Notes: generated by a model from the letters alone, not told the origin. A DNA stretch of 48,161 bases from SH-MAG3 sp036374995 (GCA_036374995.1 DASUSS010000055.1:1-48161), one strand, 5' to 3'. Shown: positions 35,997-45,491, counted from the stretch's first letter. Numbers and translations: made by a program.

Positions 35997-36024
35997 TTGA
36001 CACCGTATCACGCGCGCGTAGGTT
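35997..36024 (+). promoter_or_regulatory. truA operon promoter (leaderless)
   Basis: Perfect -35 TTGACA (35997-36002), 16 bases, TAGGTT (36019-36024), then seven bases to the GTG start of truA at 36032. It would drive the long truA-to-purF operon. Confidence 0.5.
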
Positions 36025-36031
36025 TCCGCGC

Positions 36032-36835
36032 GTGAGTGGGCGCGCTGACGCGGACGAGCACCGGATCCGGCTCACGCTGCACTATGACGGCAGCGGGTTC
36101 GCGGGCTGGCAGGTGCAGCCGGGCGAGCGCACCGTGCAGGCCGAGCTGGAAGCGGGACTCGAGCGGCTGACCGGCCGGTCCGTCCGGGTGACCGCGGCAG
36201 GACGCACGGATGCCGGCGTCCACGCGACGGGTCAGGTGGTCGGTGTTCCCGTCCCCGCGAAGTGGGAGCCGCAGGAGCTGCGACGCGCGCTCAATGCCGT
36301 GCTGCCGCGCGACGTGTGGGTCGCCGAGGCGAGCGTTGCGCCGGCGGGGTTCCATGCGCGGTACGATGCGGTTGCACGCGGGTACCTCTACAGGCTCGGC
36401 ACAGCGGATGTAGCGCGCTCGCCGTTCGTGCGGCGCTGGTGCTGGCCGCTCGGACAGCCGGTGTCTCTCGCCGCGCTGAACGATGCGGCCGCTCGATTTC
36501 CGGGGAAGCACTCGTTCCGCGCGTTCGCGAAGTCGGGACAGCCGGAGCGCGGCGAGCGTTGTACGGTGCTGCGGGCGGAATGGCGTCCGGCGTCGCGTGC
36601 GACCGTGACGTTTCACGTGGTGGCGAACCGGTTCCTGCACCACATGGTGCGGTACATGGTGGGCACGATGGTGGACGTTGCGCGCGAGCGCCGACCGGCG
36701 TCGGACATCGATGCGCTGCTGCGCGGAGATCCGGGTGTGGAGACGTCGCCGCCCGCACCGCCCGAGGGGCTCTACCTGGCCCGAGTGTATTACGCGAACG
36801 AGGAGCTGGACGCAGCCGATGAAATTCTTCCTTGA
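36032..36835 (+). CDS. truA: tRNA pseudouridine(38-40) synthase
   Basis: A 267-residue pseudouridine synthase. The catalytic aspartate is Asp60 in AGRTDAGVHATGQV; YDGSGFAGWQVQPGERTVQ and RFLHHMVRYMVGTMVDV are the other family motifs. It modifies U38-U40 in tRNA anticodon arms. GTG 36032 sits seven bases after a putative -10, with no proper ribosome site. The end overlaps the transaldolase-like gene by 17 nt. Confidence 0.95.
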   Translation: MSGRADADEHRIRLTLHYDGSGFAGWQVQPGERTVQAELEAGLERLTGRSVRVTAAGRTDAGVHATGQVVGVPVPAKWEPQELRRALNAVLPRDVWVAEASVAPAGFHARYDAVARGYLYRLGTADVARSPFVRRWCWPLGQPVSLAALNDAAARFPGKHSFRAFAKSGQPERGERCTVLRAEWRPASRATVTFHVVANRFLHHMVRYMVGTMVDVARERRPASDIDALLRGDPGVETSPPAPPEGLYLARVYYANEELDAADEILP

Positions 36836-37487
36836 CAGCGCGGACCTGAACGAGATCCGCCGCGCACTCGATGCCGGGCTGATCGACGGCATCACGACGA
36901 ATCCTTCGCTGCTCGCGAAGGCCGCCGGTGCCGATCACGACCCGCGCGATCTGCTGGCGGAGATCTGCCGCATCGTTCCCGGTCCGATCAGTGCCGAGGT
37001 CGTCGGCACGGTGCGGGACGACATGCTGCGCGAGGGCCGTGAGCTCGCGAAGCTCGCCGACAACATCGTCATCAAGGTGCCGCTCACCGAGGATGGACTG
37101 ATGGCCTGTCGGCATTTCCGCTCCGAGGGGATCCGGGTCAACGTGACGCTGTGCTTCTCCGCGGCACAGGCGCTGCTCGCCGCGAAGGCGGGCGCATCCT
37201 ACATCTCGCCCTTCGTCGGCCGGCTCGATGACATTGCCCAGGATGGCATGCAGCTCATCGAGCAGGTCGTGCAGATCTACAGCAACTACGATTTCCAGAC
37301 GGAAGTGCTCGTCGCGTCCGTGCGGCATCCGGTGCACGTGGTTCAGGCCGCGCTGCTCGGTGCCGATGTCGCGACCATACCGGCGAAGGTCCTGCACCAG
37401 CTGATGCACCACCCGCTCACGGACAAGGGGCTGGCCGGGTTCCTTGCGGACTGGGCGAAGCTGCCGGAGGCGAAGCGGGCAATCTGA
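36819..37487 (+). CDS. Small transaldolase / fructose-6-phosphate aldolase family protein
   Basis: A 222-residue single-domain TIM barrel of the TalC/FSA (MipB) family. The Schiff-base lysine is Lys86 in NIVIKVPLT, with MKFFLDSADLNEIR and GITTNPSLLAK at the N-terminus and SPFVGRLDD in the middle. Such proteins act either as transaldolase or fructose-6-phosphate aldolase; sequence alone does not decide. As first enzyme of an operon for purine synthesis it may help supply pentose phosphate for PRPP. It overlaps truA by 17 nt and htrA by one. Confidence 0.92.
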   Translation: MKFFLDSADLNEIRRALDAGLIDGITTNPSLLAKAAGADHDPRDLLAEICRIVPGPISAEVVGTVRDDMLREGRELAKLADNIVIKVPLTEDGLMACRHFRSEGIRVNVTLCFSAAQALLAAKAGASYISPFVGRLDDIAQDGMQLIEQVVQIYSNYDFQTEVLVASVRHPVHVVQAALLGADVATIPAKVLHQLMHHPLTDKGLAGFLADWAKLPEAKRAI

Positions 37488-38857
37488 TGCGCCGATGGCT
37501 GCTGCTCCTGACGCTCCTCGTCGCTGCCGTTGCGTTGGCGGCGCCGCTGCGCGCGCAGCAGACCGTCGATGACACACGGCGCAACGCGATCGTGCGCGCA
37601 GCGGAGCGCGTGGCGCCGGCGGTGGTCAGCGTGAACGTCGTGCGCCGCGAGACCGTGCGGCCGCGCACGCTGTGGGAGAGCTTCTTCATGCCACCCGGCG
37701 CTGCGCGCAACGTGCCCGGCCTCGGCTCCGGCTTCATCATCGATGCGCAGGGCCGGGTGCTGACCAACGAGCATGTCGTGCGCGGCGCGACCGAGGTCCT
37801 CGTCACACTGCGCGACGGCCGCGACTTCCCCGCCACCGTGATCGGCTCCGACGAGGTCACCGACCTCGCGCTGCTCCAGCTCCAGGACGTGACCGGTTCC
37901 CTGCCCGTCGCACCGCTCGGCACGTCATCGAACCTGATGATAGGGGAGTGGGTGATCGCGATCGGGAACCCGTTCGGCTTCATGCTCGCCAATGCGGAAG
38001 CGACGGTGACGGCCGGTGTGGTGAGCGGCGTCGGCCGCAACATCATCCCCGAAGGCGATTCGAGCGAGGGCGGCTGGTACCTGGACATGATCCAGACGGA
38101 CGCCTCCATCAATCCCGGCAACTCGGGCGGTCCGCTCGTGAATGCGCTGGGCGAGGTGATCGGCGTGAACTCGTCCATCATCTCCGGCAGCGGCGGCAGT
38201 GTCGGCCTCGGCTTCGCGATTCCGATCGACCGCGCGCGCCGCGTCGCCCGGGACCTCGTGCAGAACGGCTCCGTCCGGCGTGCGTGGGTCGGCGTGCAGG
38301 TCGAGCAGCACGACCCGAACCGGTGGGGCCGGAGCAATCAGATCCGCGTCGCGCGGGTGATTCCCGGCTCGCCCGCCGCCGCTGCGGGTCTCCGGCCGGG
38401 CGTGATCATCACCCGCGTCAACGGGCGCCCCGTGGCCTCGCCGCTGGACTGGGACGCGCGCCTCCTCGACGCGCGCGTCGGCGACGATCTCGAGCTGGTC
38501 ACGGTCGTGAACGGTCGCGAGCGCGCGGTGCGCGTCGCCACCCGCGACCTGCCCTCGCTGTCGGCCGAGCGGGTGCGCGCGCTCGACGAGCTCGAGCTCG
38601 TCACGCTCACGGCCGCGATCCGGGGCGAGCGGCGCCTGGTCAGCGAGCGGGGAGCGCTGATCGTGCGCTCCTCGGACGCGGCCCAGCGCGTCGGGCTGCG
38701 CGAGGGCGATCTGATCGTGCAGATCAATCGGACGCCGGTCCGCGATGCGGCCGATGCAGCCGCACTGCTGCGCCGGCTGAGCGGCACGCGCGTCGCCGCA
38801 CGCATCATCCTGGAACGGCAGGGTCAGCTGATCTCGACTTCCTTCTACATTCCGTGA
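37487..38857 (+). CDS. HtrA/DegP-type periplasmic serine protease with two PDZ domains
   Basis: A 456-residue trypsin-like protease with a signal peptide (hydrophobic 4-19, probable cleavage after LRA at 23). The triad is His96 (TNEHVV), Asp126 (TDLALL) and Ser213 (INPGNSGGPLV). Two PDZ-like domains follow (about 265-350 and 365-456, the second with GLREGDLIVQINRTPV). It would degrade or refold damaged envelope proteins. The ATG shares one base with the stop of the transaldolase-like gene; purB follows after seven bases. A secreted protease in a purine operon is unexpected. Confidence 0.92.
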   Translation: MRRWLLLLTLLVAAVALAAPLRAQQTVDDTRRNAIVRAAERVAPAVVSVNVVRRETVRPRTLWESFFMPPGAARNVPGLGSGFIIDAQGRVLTNEHVVRGATEVLVTLRDGRDFPATVIGSDEVTDLALLQLQDVTGSLPVAPLGTSSNLMIGEWVIAIGNPFGFMLANAEATVTAGVVSGVGRNIIPEGDSSEGGWYLDMIQTDASINPGNSGGPLVNALGEVIGVNSSIISGSGGSVGLGFAIPIDRARRVARDLVQNGSVRRAWVGVQVEQHDPNRWGRSNQIRVARVIPGSPAAAAGLRPGVIITRVNGRPVASPLDWDARLLDARVGDDLELVTVVNGRERAVRVATRDLPSLSAERVRALDELELVTLTAAIRGERRLVSERGALIVRSSDAAQRVGLREGDLIVQINRTPVRDAADAAALLRRLSGTRVAARIILERQGQLISTSFYIP

Positions 38858-38864
38858 GCGTACC

Positions 38865-40313
38865 GTGGCAGTGATCGAAGGACCCGACACCAGCTACCGC
38901 AACCCGCTCGTCGAACGGTACGCGTCGCGCGAGATGAGCGCGATCTTCTCGCCCGCGTTCAAGTTCAGCACGTGGCGCCGCCTGTGGCTCGCGCTGGCCG
39001 AGGCGGAGCAGGCGCTCGGACTGGAGATCCCGGACGCGGCGATCCGCGCGATGCGCGCACAGCTGGACAACATCGATCTGGCGCGGGCGGCGGAGCTCGA
39101 GAAGCGGCTGCGTCACGATGTCATGTCCCACGTCCATCACTTCGGCGAGGTCGCACCCGAGGCGAAGGCGTACATACACCTCGGCGCGACCAGCGCGTTC
39201 GTCACGGACAACACCGAGCTGCTCCAGCATCGCGATGCGCTCCTGCTCGTGCGCCGGCGCATCCTCGCGTGCGTCGCTGCACTGGCGTCGTTCGCGCGCG
39301 CGCACCGCGCGCTGCCGACGCTCGGCTTCACGCACTTCCAGCCGGCACAGCCGACGACGGTCGGCAAGCGCGCCACGCTCTGGATCCAGGACCTGCTGCT
39401 CGACCTCGAGGAGATCGAGTTCCGGCTCGACCGCATCCGGTTCCGCGGCGTGCGCGGCACGACCGGCACGGAGGCGTCCTTCCTCGAGCTGTTCAATGGC
39501 GACGGCGCGAAGGTCGATGAGCTGAACCGCCGGATCGCGACCGCGATGGGATTCGACCGGCTGTACGCGGTCACGGGACAGACGTACACGCGGAAGTCGG
39601 ACTATGCGTACCTCGCGACGCTCGCCGGCGTGGCGACGTCGGCGTCGAAGTTCGCGCACGACATCCGGCTGCTCCAGCATCTGAAGGAGATCGAGGAGCC
39701 GTTCGAGCAGGAGCAGATCGGGTCGTCGGCGATGGCGTACAAGCGCAATCCGATGCGCACCGAGCGCATCACCGCACTCGCCCGACACGTCATTGTCCTC
39801 ACGATCGACCCTGCGTTCACGGCGGCGACGCAGTGGCTCGAGCGGACCCTCGATGACTCCGCGAACCGGCGCGTCGCGATCCCGGAGGCGTACCTCGGCA
39901 TCGACGCCGTGCTGCTGCTCCTGCACAACGTGAGTGCCGGACTCGTCGTCCGGCCGCGCGTGATCCGCCGGCACCTCGATGAGGAGCTGCCGTTCATGGC
40001 TACCGAGACGGTCCTCATGCACGCCGTCCGCCGTGGCGGCGACCGGCAGGACCTGCACGAACGGATCCGCCGCCATTCCTTTGCCGCGGCGGAACGGGTG
40101 AAGGACCACGGCGAGAGCAACGACCTCGTCGACCGGCTCAGTGCGGATGACGCGTTCCGGATGACGCGCGCCGAGATCGAGGGCATGCTCGATCCCGCGC
40201 GCTTCACCGGCCGCGCAGCCGAGCAGGTCGACATCTTCCTGAGAACGGAGGTGGATCCCGTGCTGGAGAAGCATGTCGTGCCGGACGATGCCGCGCCGGA
40301 GCTGCGGGCATGA
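38865..40313 (+). CDS. purB: Adenylosuccinate lyase
   Basis: A 482-residue fumarase/aspartase-family lyase acting twice in purine synthesis (SAICAR to AICAR, adenylosuccinate to AMP). The signature loop is GSSAMAYKRNPMRTE; RHDVMSHVHHFGEVAP, HLGATSAFVTDN and TLGFTHFQPAQPTTVGKR hold catalytic His residues. Length and sequence are of the eukaryote-like PurB subgroup. GTG 38865 has only a weak ribosome site seven bases after htrA; the stop overlaps purC by 4 nt. Confidence 0.95.
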   Translation: MAVIEGPDTSYRNPLVERYASREMSAIFSPAFKFSTWRRLWLALAEAEQALGLEIPDAAIRAMRAQLDNIDLARAAELEKRLRHDVMSHVHHFGEVAPEAKAYIHLGATSAFVTDNTELLQHRDALLLVRRRILACVAALASFARAHRALPTLGFTHFQPAQPTTVGKRATLWIQDLLLDLEEIEFRLDRIRFRGVRGTTGTEASFLELFNGDGAKVDELNRRIATAMGFDRLYAVTGQTYTRKSDYAYLATLAGVATSASKFAHDIRLLQHLKEIEEPFEQEQIGSSAMAYKRNPMRTERITALARHVIVLTIDPAFTAATQWLERTLDDSANRRVAIPEAYLGIDAVLLLLHNVSAGLVVRPRVIRRHLDEELPFMATETVLMHAVRRGGDRQDLHERIRRHSFAAAERVKDHGESNDLVDRLSADDAFRMTRAEIEGMLDPARFTGRAAEQVDIFLRTEVDPVLEKHVVPDDAAPELRA

Positions 40314-41269
40314 GCCGCGCCATCGGCCAGACGAAGCTGCCGCTGCCACTCGTGGCGCGCGGCAAGGTCCGCGACGTATACGCGGTCGGTGACGATCGAC
40401 TGCTCATTGTGGCCACGGACCGGATCAGCGCGTTCGACGTCGTGCTGCCGCAGCCGATCCCGCACAAGGGTGCAGTGCTGACGCAGCTCACCGCCTGGTG
40501 GCTGACGAAGATCGCCGACATCACACCGAACCATCTCATCACCGCGAACGCCGATGCGATCGCGGAGGATGTGCCGGAGCTCGCCGACACGCGCGAGATC
40601 TGGGGCCGGCGCTCGATGCTCGTGCACCGGGCGACGGTCGTCCCGATCGAGTGCGTCGTGCGCGGCTACATCTCGGGCTCCGCATGGTCGGAGTACCGCC
40701 GGCACGGCACGCTCGCGGGCGAGCGCTTGCCGGAGGGCCTGCGCGAGAGCCAGCGCCTCGATCCGCCGATCTTCTCGCCCGCCACGAAGGCCGACACGGG
40801 CCACGATGAGAACATCACGTTCGCCCGGATGCAGGACGCGGTCGGCGCCGACCTCGCCAGCGAGCTGCGCCGCCGCAGCCTCGCGATCTACGAGCGCGGC
40901 CGCGACCTCGCGGCGGACGCGAGCATCATCCTCGCGGACACGAAGTTCGAGTTCGGCAAGCTGCACGACGGCACGCTCGTGCTGATCGACGAGGTGCTGA
41001 CGCCCGATTCCTCCCGATTCTGGCCGAAGGAGTCGTACGAGGTCGGGCGCGGCCAGCCATCGCTCGACAAGCAGCCCGTTCGCGACTACCTCGAGGGACT
41101 CGTGAGCGCCGGCCGCTGGGACAAGGAACCTCCGCCTCCCGACCTGCCGGACGACGTCGTGAGGGCCACTTCCGAGCGCTACCTCGCCGTGTTCCGGCGC
41201 CTGACCGGGAGCGCGCTCGACGACTTTCCGTCGCACGATACCGCGGCAACGCGCGGAGCCACCGCGTGA
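40310..41269 (+). CDS. purC: Phosphoribosylaminoimidazole-succinocarboxamide synthase
   Basis: A 319-residue SAICAR synthetase. VARGKVRDVYAVGDDRLLIV (ATP site), TDRISAFDVVLPQPIP, VVRGYISGSAWSEY, FSPATKADTGHDENIT and LIDEVLTPDSSRFWP are conserved. It adds aspartate to CAIR. It is longer than the E. coli form, as in many non-enteric bacteria. ATG overlaps purB by 4 nt. Confidence 0.96.
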   Translation: MSRAIGQTKLPLPLVARGKVRDVYAVGDDRLLIVATDRISAFDVVLPQPIPHKGAVLTQLTAWWLTKIADITPNHLITANADAIAEDVPELADTREIWGRRSMLVHRATVVPIECVVRGYISGSAWSEYRRHGTLAGERLPEGLRESQRLDPPIFSPATKADTGHDENITFARMQDAVGADLASELRRRSLAIYERGRDLAADASIILADTKFEFGKLHDGTLVLIDEVLTPDSSRFWPKESYEVGRGQPSLDKQPVRDYLEGLVSAGRWDKEPPPPDLPDDVVRATSERYLAVFRRLTGSALDDFPSHDTAATRGATA

Positions 41270-41276
41270 GGCACCG

Positions 41277-42167
41277 ATGACGCCCGTGCGACCTCGTCTT
41301 CAGCGCGGCGTCATCATCGTGCCGAGCGCACTCACGCTCGGCAACCTGTTGTTCGGCATCTGGGCGATCGTCTCGGCCGCACGCGGCGAGTTCGTGAATG
41401 CCGCGTGGCTCATCGTGTTTGCCGGGATCTTCGATACCATCGACGGCCGCGTCGCGCGCGCGACACAGACGGGCAGCCGCTTCGGCGAGGAGCTCGACTC
41501 GCTCGTCGACGCGATCAGCTTCGGCGTCGCACCCGCAATCATCATCTACCACCTCTATCTCAACGACGGTACGTGGGGGTGGGTCGCCGCGTTCTTCTAC
41601 GTCTCGTCCGCCGTCATCCGGCTCGCACGGTTCAACGTCGAGCAGGCGGGCCACGCGAAGGTCGCGTTCCACGGGCTGCCCTCGCCCTCGGCCGGGATGA
41701 CGCTCGCCACGTTCTATCCGTTCAGTCAGACCGCGTTCTTCGCCGAGCACCTCGCGCACTGGCGCTGGCCCGAGCTGATCACCGGTCTCATGATCGTGCT
41801 CGGCTTCCTCATGATGAGTCACGTGCTGTACCCGGTCGTGCCGAAATTCGGTTTCCGCTCGCTCCGCGGCATCCTGACCGGACTGTTCATGCTCGCGTGT
41901 ATTGCCGCCGGGATCTTCATCCCATCCATCTTCTTCTTCCCCGCGTTCGTCGCGTACGTCAGCTACGGTGTGCTCAAGTCGCTGGCGATCGGGTTCTTCG
42001 AGCGCATGCCGGATGTCGATCCGATGCTGGACGAGGAGCCGGGCGATGAGGCGGGCGCCGAGCTGCGTGACATTGATTACCGCGAGTTGTCGCCGTGGCA
42101 GCGGTTCCGCAAGCAGCGGCAGCTGCGACGGCATTACGGCTCGAACGACCAGGAGGATGTTCTGTGA
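41277..42167 (+). CDS. pssA: CDP-diacylglycerol-serine O-phosphatidyltransferase
   Basis: A 296-residue integral membrane enzyme. The CDP-alcohol phosphatidyltransferase motif is complete: Asp53, Asp56-Gly57, Ala60-Arg61, Gly70, Asp74, Asp78. At least six membrane helices follow (e.g. PSALTLGNLLFGIWAIV, GIFIPSIFFFPAFVAYV). It makes phosphatidylserine, the precursor of phosphatidylethanolamine. No phosphatidylserine decarboxylase gene is in the window. A charged cytosolic tail (about 235-296) is present. It sits between purC (7-base gap, GAGG ribosome site) and purS (4-base overlap), an odd place for a lipid enzyme. Confidence 0.93.
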   Translation: MTPVRPRLQRGVIIVPSALTLGNLLFGIWAIVSAARGEFVNAAWLIVFAGIFDTIDGRVARATQTGSRFGEELDSLVDAISFGVAPAIIIYHLYLNDGTWGWVAAFFYVSSAVIRLARFNVEQAGHAKVAFHGLPSPSAGMTLATFYPFSQTAFFAEHLAHWRWPELITGLMIVLGFLMMSHVLYPVVPKFGFRSLRGILTGLFMLACIAAGIFIPSIFFFPAFVAYVSYGVLKSLAIGFFERMPDVDPMLDEEPGDEAGAELRDIDYRELSPWQRFRKQRQLRRHYGSNDQEDVL

Positions 42168-42421
42168 GCAGCTATACGGCCGAAGTCCGGATCACACCGC
42201 GTGCCGGCCTGCTGGACCCGGAGGGCAAGGCAGTGCAGAATGCCCTGCATTCACTCGACTTCGATGCGGTCGAGGACGTTCGCGTCGGCCGCCTGGTGCG
42301 GCTGCGCCTGCGCGCGGACAGCGACGACGACGCGCGACGGAACGCGGATGAGATGTGCCGCAGACTGCTCGCGAATCCGGTCACCGAGGATTACGAGATC
42401 GTGCTCGCGAGAGGCGGCTGA
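42164..42421 (+). CDS. purS: FGAM synthase subunit PurS
   Basis: An 85-residue PurS. It shows YTAEVRITPRAGLLDPEGKA and NALHSLDFDAVEDVRVGRL, typical of the family that links PurL and PurQ. GTG 42164 has AGGAGG seven bases upstream and a GTGA overlap with pssA; the longer in-frame reading starting inside pssA is rejected. TGATG junction with purQ. Confidence 0.95.
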   Translation: MSSYTAEVRITPRAGLLDPEGKAVQNALHSLDFDAVEDVRVGRLVRLRLRADSDDDARRNADEMCRRLLANPVTEDYEIVLARGG

Positions 42422-43128
42422 TGCGTGCGGCGATCATTACCTTTCCGGGCTCCAACTGCGACTACGATTGCTACAAGGCGGTGACGGACGTGCTCGGCGA
42501 GGACGCATATTTCGTCTGGCACCGCGAGGAGAGCGTGGGCGACTGCGATCTCGTCATCCTGCCCGGCGGCTTCAGCTACGGCGATTACCTGCGCGCCGGC
42601 GCGATCGCACGGTTCAGTCCGATCATGCAGGATGTGCAGCGCTTCGCGGTGGAGGGCGGCTACGTCCTCGGTGTGTGCAACGGCTTCCAGGTCCTGTGTG
42701 AGGCGGGCATGCTGCCCGGCGCACTGATCCGCAACCGCTCGCTCCAGTTCCAGGGCGAGCGGGTGTGGATCCGGGTGGAGAACACGGATACGCCGTTCAC
42801 GTCCCATTACCGTGCGGGGCAGCTGCTGCACCTGCACATCGCGCACGGCCAGGGTAACTACGTGGCGGATCCGGAAACGATCGAGCGGCTGGAGGCCGAG
42901 CGACGCGTCATCTTCCGGTACGTCGACGAGCATGGCGACGCGACCGATGCAGGCAATGCGAACGGCTCGATGAACAACATCGCGGGGATCATCGATGAGC
43001 GGGGCAACGTCCTCGGCCTGATGCCCCACCCGGAGCGGTCGGTGGAAGCGCTGCTCGGGTCGACGGACGGTCTGCCCATATTCACTTCGCTCGCCAAACG
43101 TCTCGCGCTCGCAGAGGGGCCGGCATGA
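42421..43128 (+). CDS. purQ: FGAM synthase glutaminase subunit PurQ
   Basis: A 235-residue class I glutaminase delivering ammonia to PurL. The nucleophile is Cys86 (LGVCNGFQ) with His203 and Glu205 (MPHPER); the N-terminus ITFPGSNCDYD is typical. It shares one base with purS and four with purL, so purSQL is translated as a unit. Confidence 0.96.
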   Translation: MRAAIITFPGSNCDYDCYKAVTDVLGEDAYFVWHREESVGDCDLVILPGGFSYGDYLRAGAIARFSPIMQDVQRFAVEGGYVLGVCNGFQVLCEAGMLPGALIRNRSLQFQGERVWIRVENTDTPFTSHYRAGQLLHLHIAHGQGNYVADPETIERLEAERRVIFRYVDEHGDATDAGNANGSMNNIAGIIDERGNVLGLMPHPERSVEALLGSTDGLPIFTSLAKRLALAEGPA

Positions 43129-45434
43129 CGACGCACCGGGCGGGCGGCCTCGACCATTCGATGACGGCGGAGGCGCCGCAGCCGCGCGCCGGCGACCCGG
43201 CGATCACGCCGGCGCTGGTCAGCGAGCACGGCCTGAGCGAGGACGAATACGCGCTGATCCGTGCGGCACTCGGCCGCGACCCGACGTATACCGAGCTGGG
43301 CGTGTTCAGTGCGCTGTGGTCGGAGCACTGCGGCTACAAGAACTCGAAGCCGCTGCTGCGCCAGCTGCCGACGCAGGCGCCGTGGGTGCTGCAGGGACCC
43401 GGTGAGAACGCGGGCGTCATCGACATCGGCGATGGCTTCGCGATCGCGTTCAAGATCGAGTCGCACAACCACCCCTCCGCCGTCGAGCCGTACGAGGGCG
43501 CAGCGACCGGCGTGGGCGGCATCCTGCGCGACGTATTCACGATGGGCGCGCGGCCGATCGCCACCCTCGACTCGCTGCGCTTCGGCTCGCTCAGCCGTCC
43601 GCGCGTGCGCTACCTGTTCGGTGGTGTGGTCAAGGGCATCGGCGACTACGGCAACGCGGTCGGAATCCCGAACATCGGCGGCGAGGTCTACTTCGACGAT
43701 GCATACGAGGGGAATCCCCTCGTGAATGCGATGGCGATCGGGCTGATGCGCCGGGAGGAGCTGATCCGGGCGGAGGCGTCCGGCGTGGGCAATCCGATCA
43801 TGGCGGTCGGCGCGCGCACGGGCCGTGACGGCATTCACGGGGCCACGTTCGCGAGCGAAGAGCTGACGGAGGAGAGCGAAGCGCGGCGGCCGCAGGTCCA
43901 GGTGGGCGATCCGTTCACGGAGAAGCTGCTGCTCGAGGCCTCGCTCGAGCTGATCCGCAGCGGCCACATCGTCGGGATCCAGGACATGGGTGCTGCGGGT
44001 CTCGCGTCGAGCTCCAGCGAGATGGCGGCGCGCGCCGGCACCGGCGTCGACATCGACACGTCGCTCATGCCGGTACGCGAGCCGAACATGACGCCGTACG
44101 AGATCCTGCTCTCGGAGTCACAGGAGCGGATGCTCGTCGTGGCGAAGGCCGGTCACGAGAACGAGGTCAAGCGGATCCTGGAGAAATGGGAGCTGGAGGC
44201 CGCGGTGATCGGCCACGTCACCGACGACGGCATGTACCGCGTGCGTGAGAACGGCGTCGTCGTGTGCGAGATCCCGGGCGAGCCGCTCGTGAACGAGTGT
44301 CCGACGTACGTCCGCGAGGCACGCGAGGCCGATGAGGTGATACGGCTCCGCGAGTGGATGCCCGCCGGACTCGACACGTCCCACACGACGGCGCACCCCG
44401 GGCGCGTGCTGCTGCGGCTGCTCGGCTCGCCGAACATCGCGTCGAAGCGCTGGGTCTACAACCAGTACGACACGACCGTCCGCACGAACACCGTCGTGCC
44501 ACCGGGCGGCGGTGCGGGCGTGTTGCGGATCCGCGGCACGCGACGCGGCATCGCGGCCACGGTCGACTGCAACGGCCGGTACGTGTACCTGAACCCGCGG
44601 CGGGGCGCAATGATCGCCGTGGCGGAAGCCGCCCGCAACATCGTGTGTACCGGCGCCCGCCCGCGCGCCATCACGAACAACCTGAACTTCGGGAATCCGC
44701 TGAAGCCCGAGGTGTATCATCAGCTGCGCGAGGCCGTGCTCGGCATGGGCGAGGCCTGCGCGGCGTTCGAGACGCCGGTCACGGGTGGCAACGTGTCGCT
44801 GTACAACGAGAATCCGGGCGGCGCGATCTATCCGACACCGGTCGTCGGGATGATCGGCGTTCTGGAGGACATCGAGCATCACCTCACGAGCCCGTTCCGT
44901 CAGGCGGGCGACGCGATCGTTCTGCTCGGGCGCAACACGGACGAGCTGGGCGGGTCGGAATACCTCAAGGTGGTGCACGGTCTGGTCGCGGGCGATGCGC
45001 CGGCGGTCGACCTCGAGGCCGAGCGACGGCTCCAGGAGCTGGTGCTGTCGCTGAACGCAGCCGGCCGGCTGCACAGTGCGCACGACTGCGCCGAGGGCGG
45101 TCTCGCGGTCTGCCTCGCGGAGTGCGCGATGACCGGCGAGTCGATGCTCGGCATCGATGTCGAGCTGACCGACGAGCTCGATACGGCGGCGCTGCTGTTC
45201 GGGGAGGCACAGGGCCGGATCGTGGTGTCGTGCGCGGCAGAGCAGGTCGAGGCGGTGATTGCTGCCGCGGCCGGGTTGAACGTACCGGCGACCCTGCTGG
45301 GGACGGTGGGGGCCGAGGAGGGCGCGTTCCGGATCCGCACGCGGAGCGCCGCGATCGATCTGCCGGTCGCCAGCCTGCGCGAGGTTCATGCATCCGCGAT
45401 TCCGCGCTTGATGGAGCGGGCGGCAGCAGAGTAG
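43125..45434 (+). CDS. purL: FGAM synthase large subunit PurL (small type)
   Basis: A 769-residue PurL of the three-subunit kind. Recognisable are ELGVFSALWSEHCGYKNSK, FKIESHNHPSAVEPYEGAATG, GIQDMGAAGLASSSSEMA and SAHDCAEGGLAVCLAE. It turns FGAR into FGAM with ATP, needing PurS and PurQ encoded just upstream. The first about 20 residues are non-conserved, so a second in-frame ATG (residue 13) could also be the start; ATG 43125 is kept for its 4-nt overlap with purQ. Confidence 0.96.
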   Translation: MTTHRAGGLDHSMTAEAPQPRAGDPAITPALVSEHGLSEDEYALIRAALGRDPTYTELGVFSALWSEHCGYKNSKPLLRQLPTQAPWVLQGPGENAGVIDIGDGFAIAFKIESHNHPSAVEPYEGAATGVGGILRDVFTMGARPIATLDSLRFGSLSRPRVRYLFGGVVKGIGDYGNAVGIPNIGGEVYFDDAYEGNPLVNAMAIGLMRREELIRAEASGVGNPIMAVGARTGRDGIHGATFASEELTEESEARRPQVQVGDPFTEKLLLEASLELIRSGHIVGIQDMGAAGLASSSSEMAARAGTGVDIDTSLMPVREPNMTPYEILLSESQERMLVVAKAGHENEVKRILEKWELEAAVIGHVTDDGMYRVRENGVVVCEIPGEPLVNECPTYVREAREADEVIRLREWMPAGLDTSHTTAHPGRVLLRLLGSPNIASKRWVYNQYDTTVRTNTVVPPGGGAGVLRIRGTRRGIAATVDCNGRYVYLNPRRGAMIAVAEAARNIVCTGARPRAITNNLNFGNPLKPEVYHQLREAVLGMGEACAAFETPVTGGNVSLYNENPGGAIYPTPVVGMIGVLEDIEHHLTSPFRQAGDAIVLLGRNTDELGGSEYLKVVHGLVAGDAPAVDLEAERRLQELVLSLNAAGRLHSAHDCAEGGLAVCLAECAMTGESMLGIDVELTDELDTAALLFGEAQGRIVVSCAAEQVEAVIAAAAGLNVPATLLGTVGAEEGAFRIRTRSAAIDLPVASLREVHASAIPRLMERAAAE

Positions 45435-45449
45435 GACGATCCCTGGGGG

Positions 45450-45463
45450 CGCGTCGCGACGCG
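45450..45463. promoter_or_regulatory. 14-bp palindrome between purL and purF
   Basis: CGCGTCGCGACGCG is a perfect palindrome in the 57-base gap. It may be an operator or an RNA hairpin that separates purF expression. No promoter with good match is seen with it. Confidence 0.3.
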
Positions 45464-45491
45464 TCACGAATGTCGAGAGGAAGTCGAAGCC

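Noticed and set aside
38805..41236. Long minus-strand frames opposite purB and purC
   Set aside because: Same reason: mirror frames of well-identified genes in GC-rich DNA.
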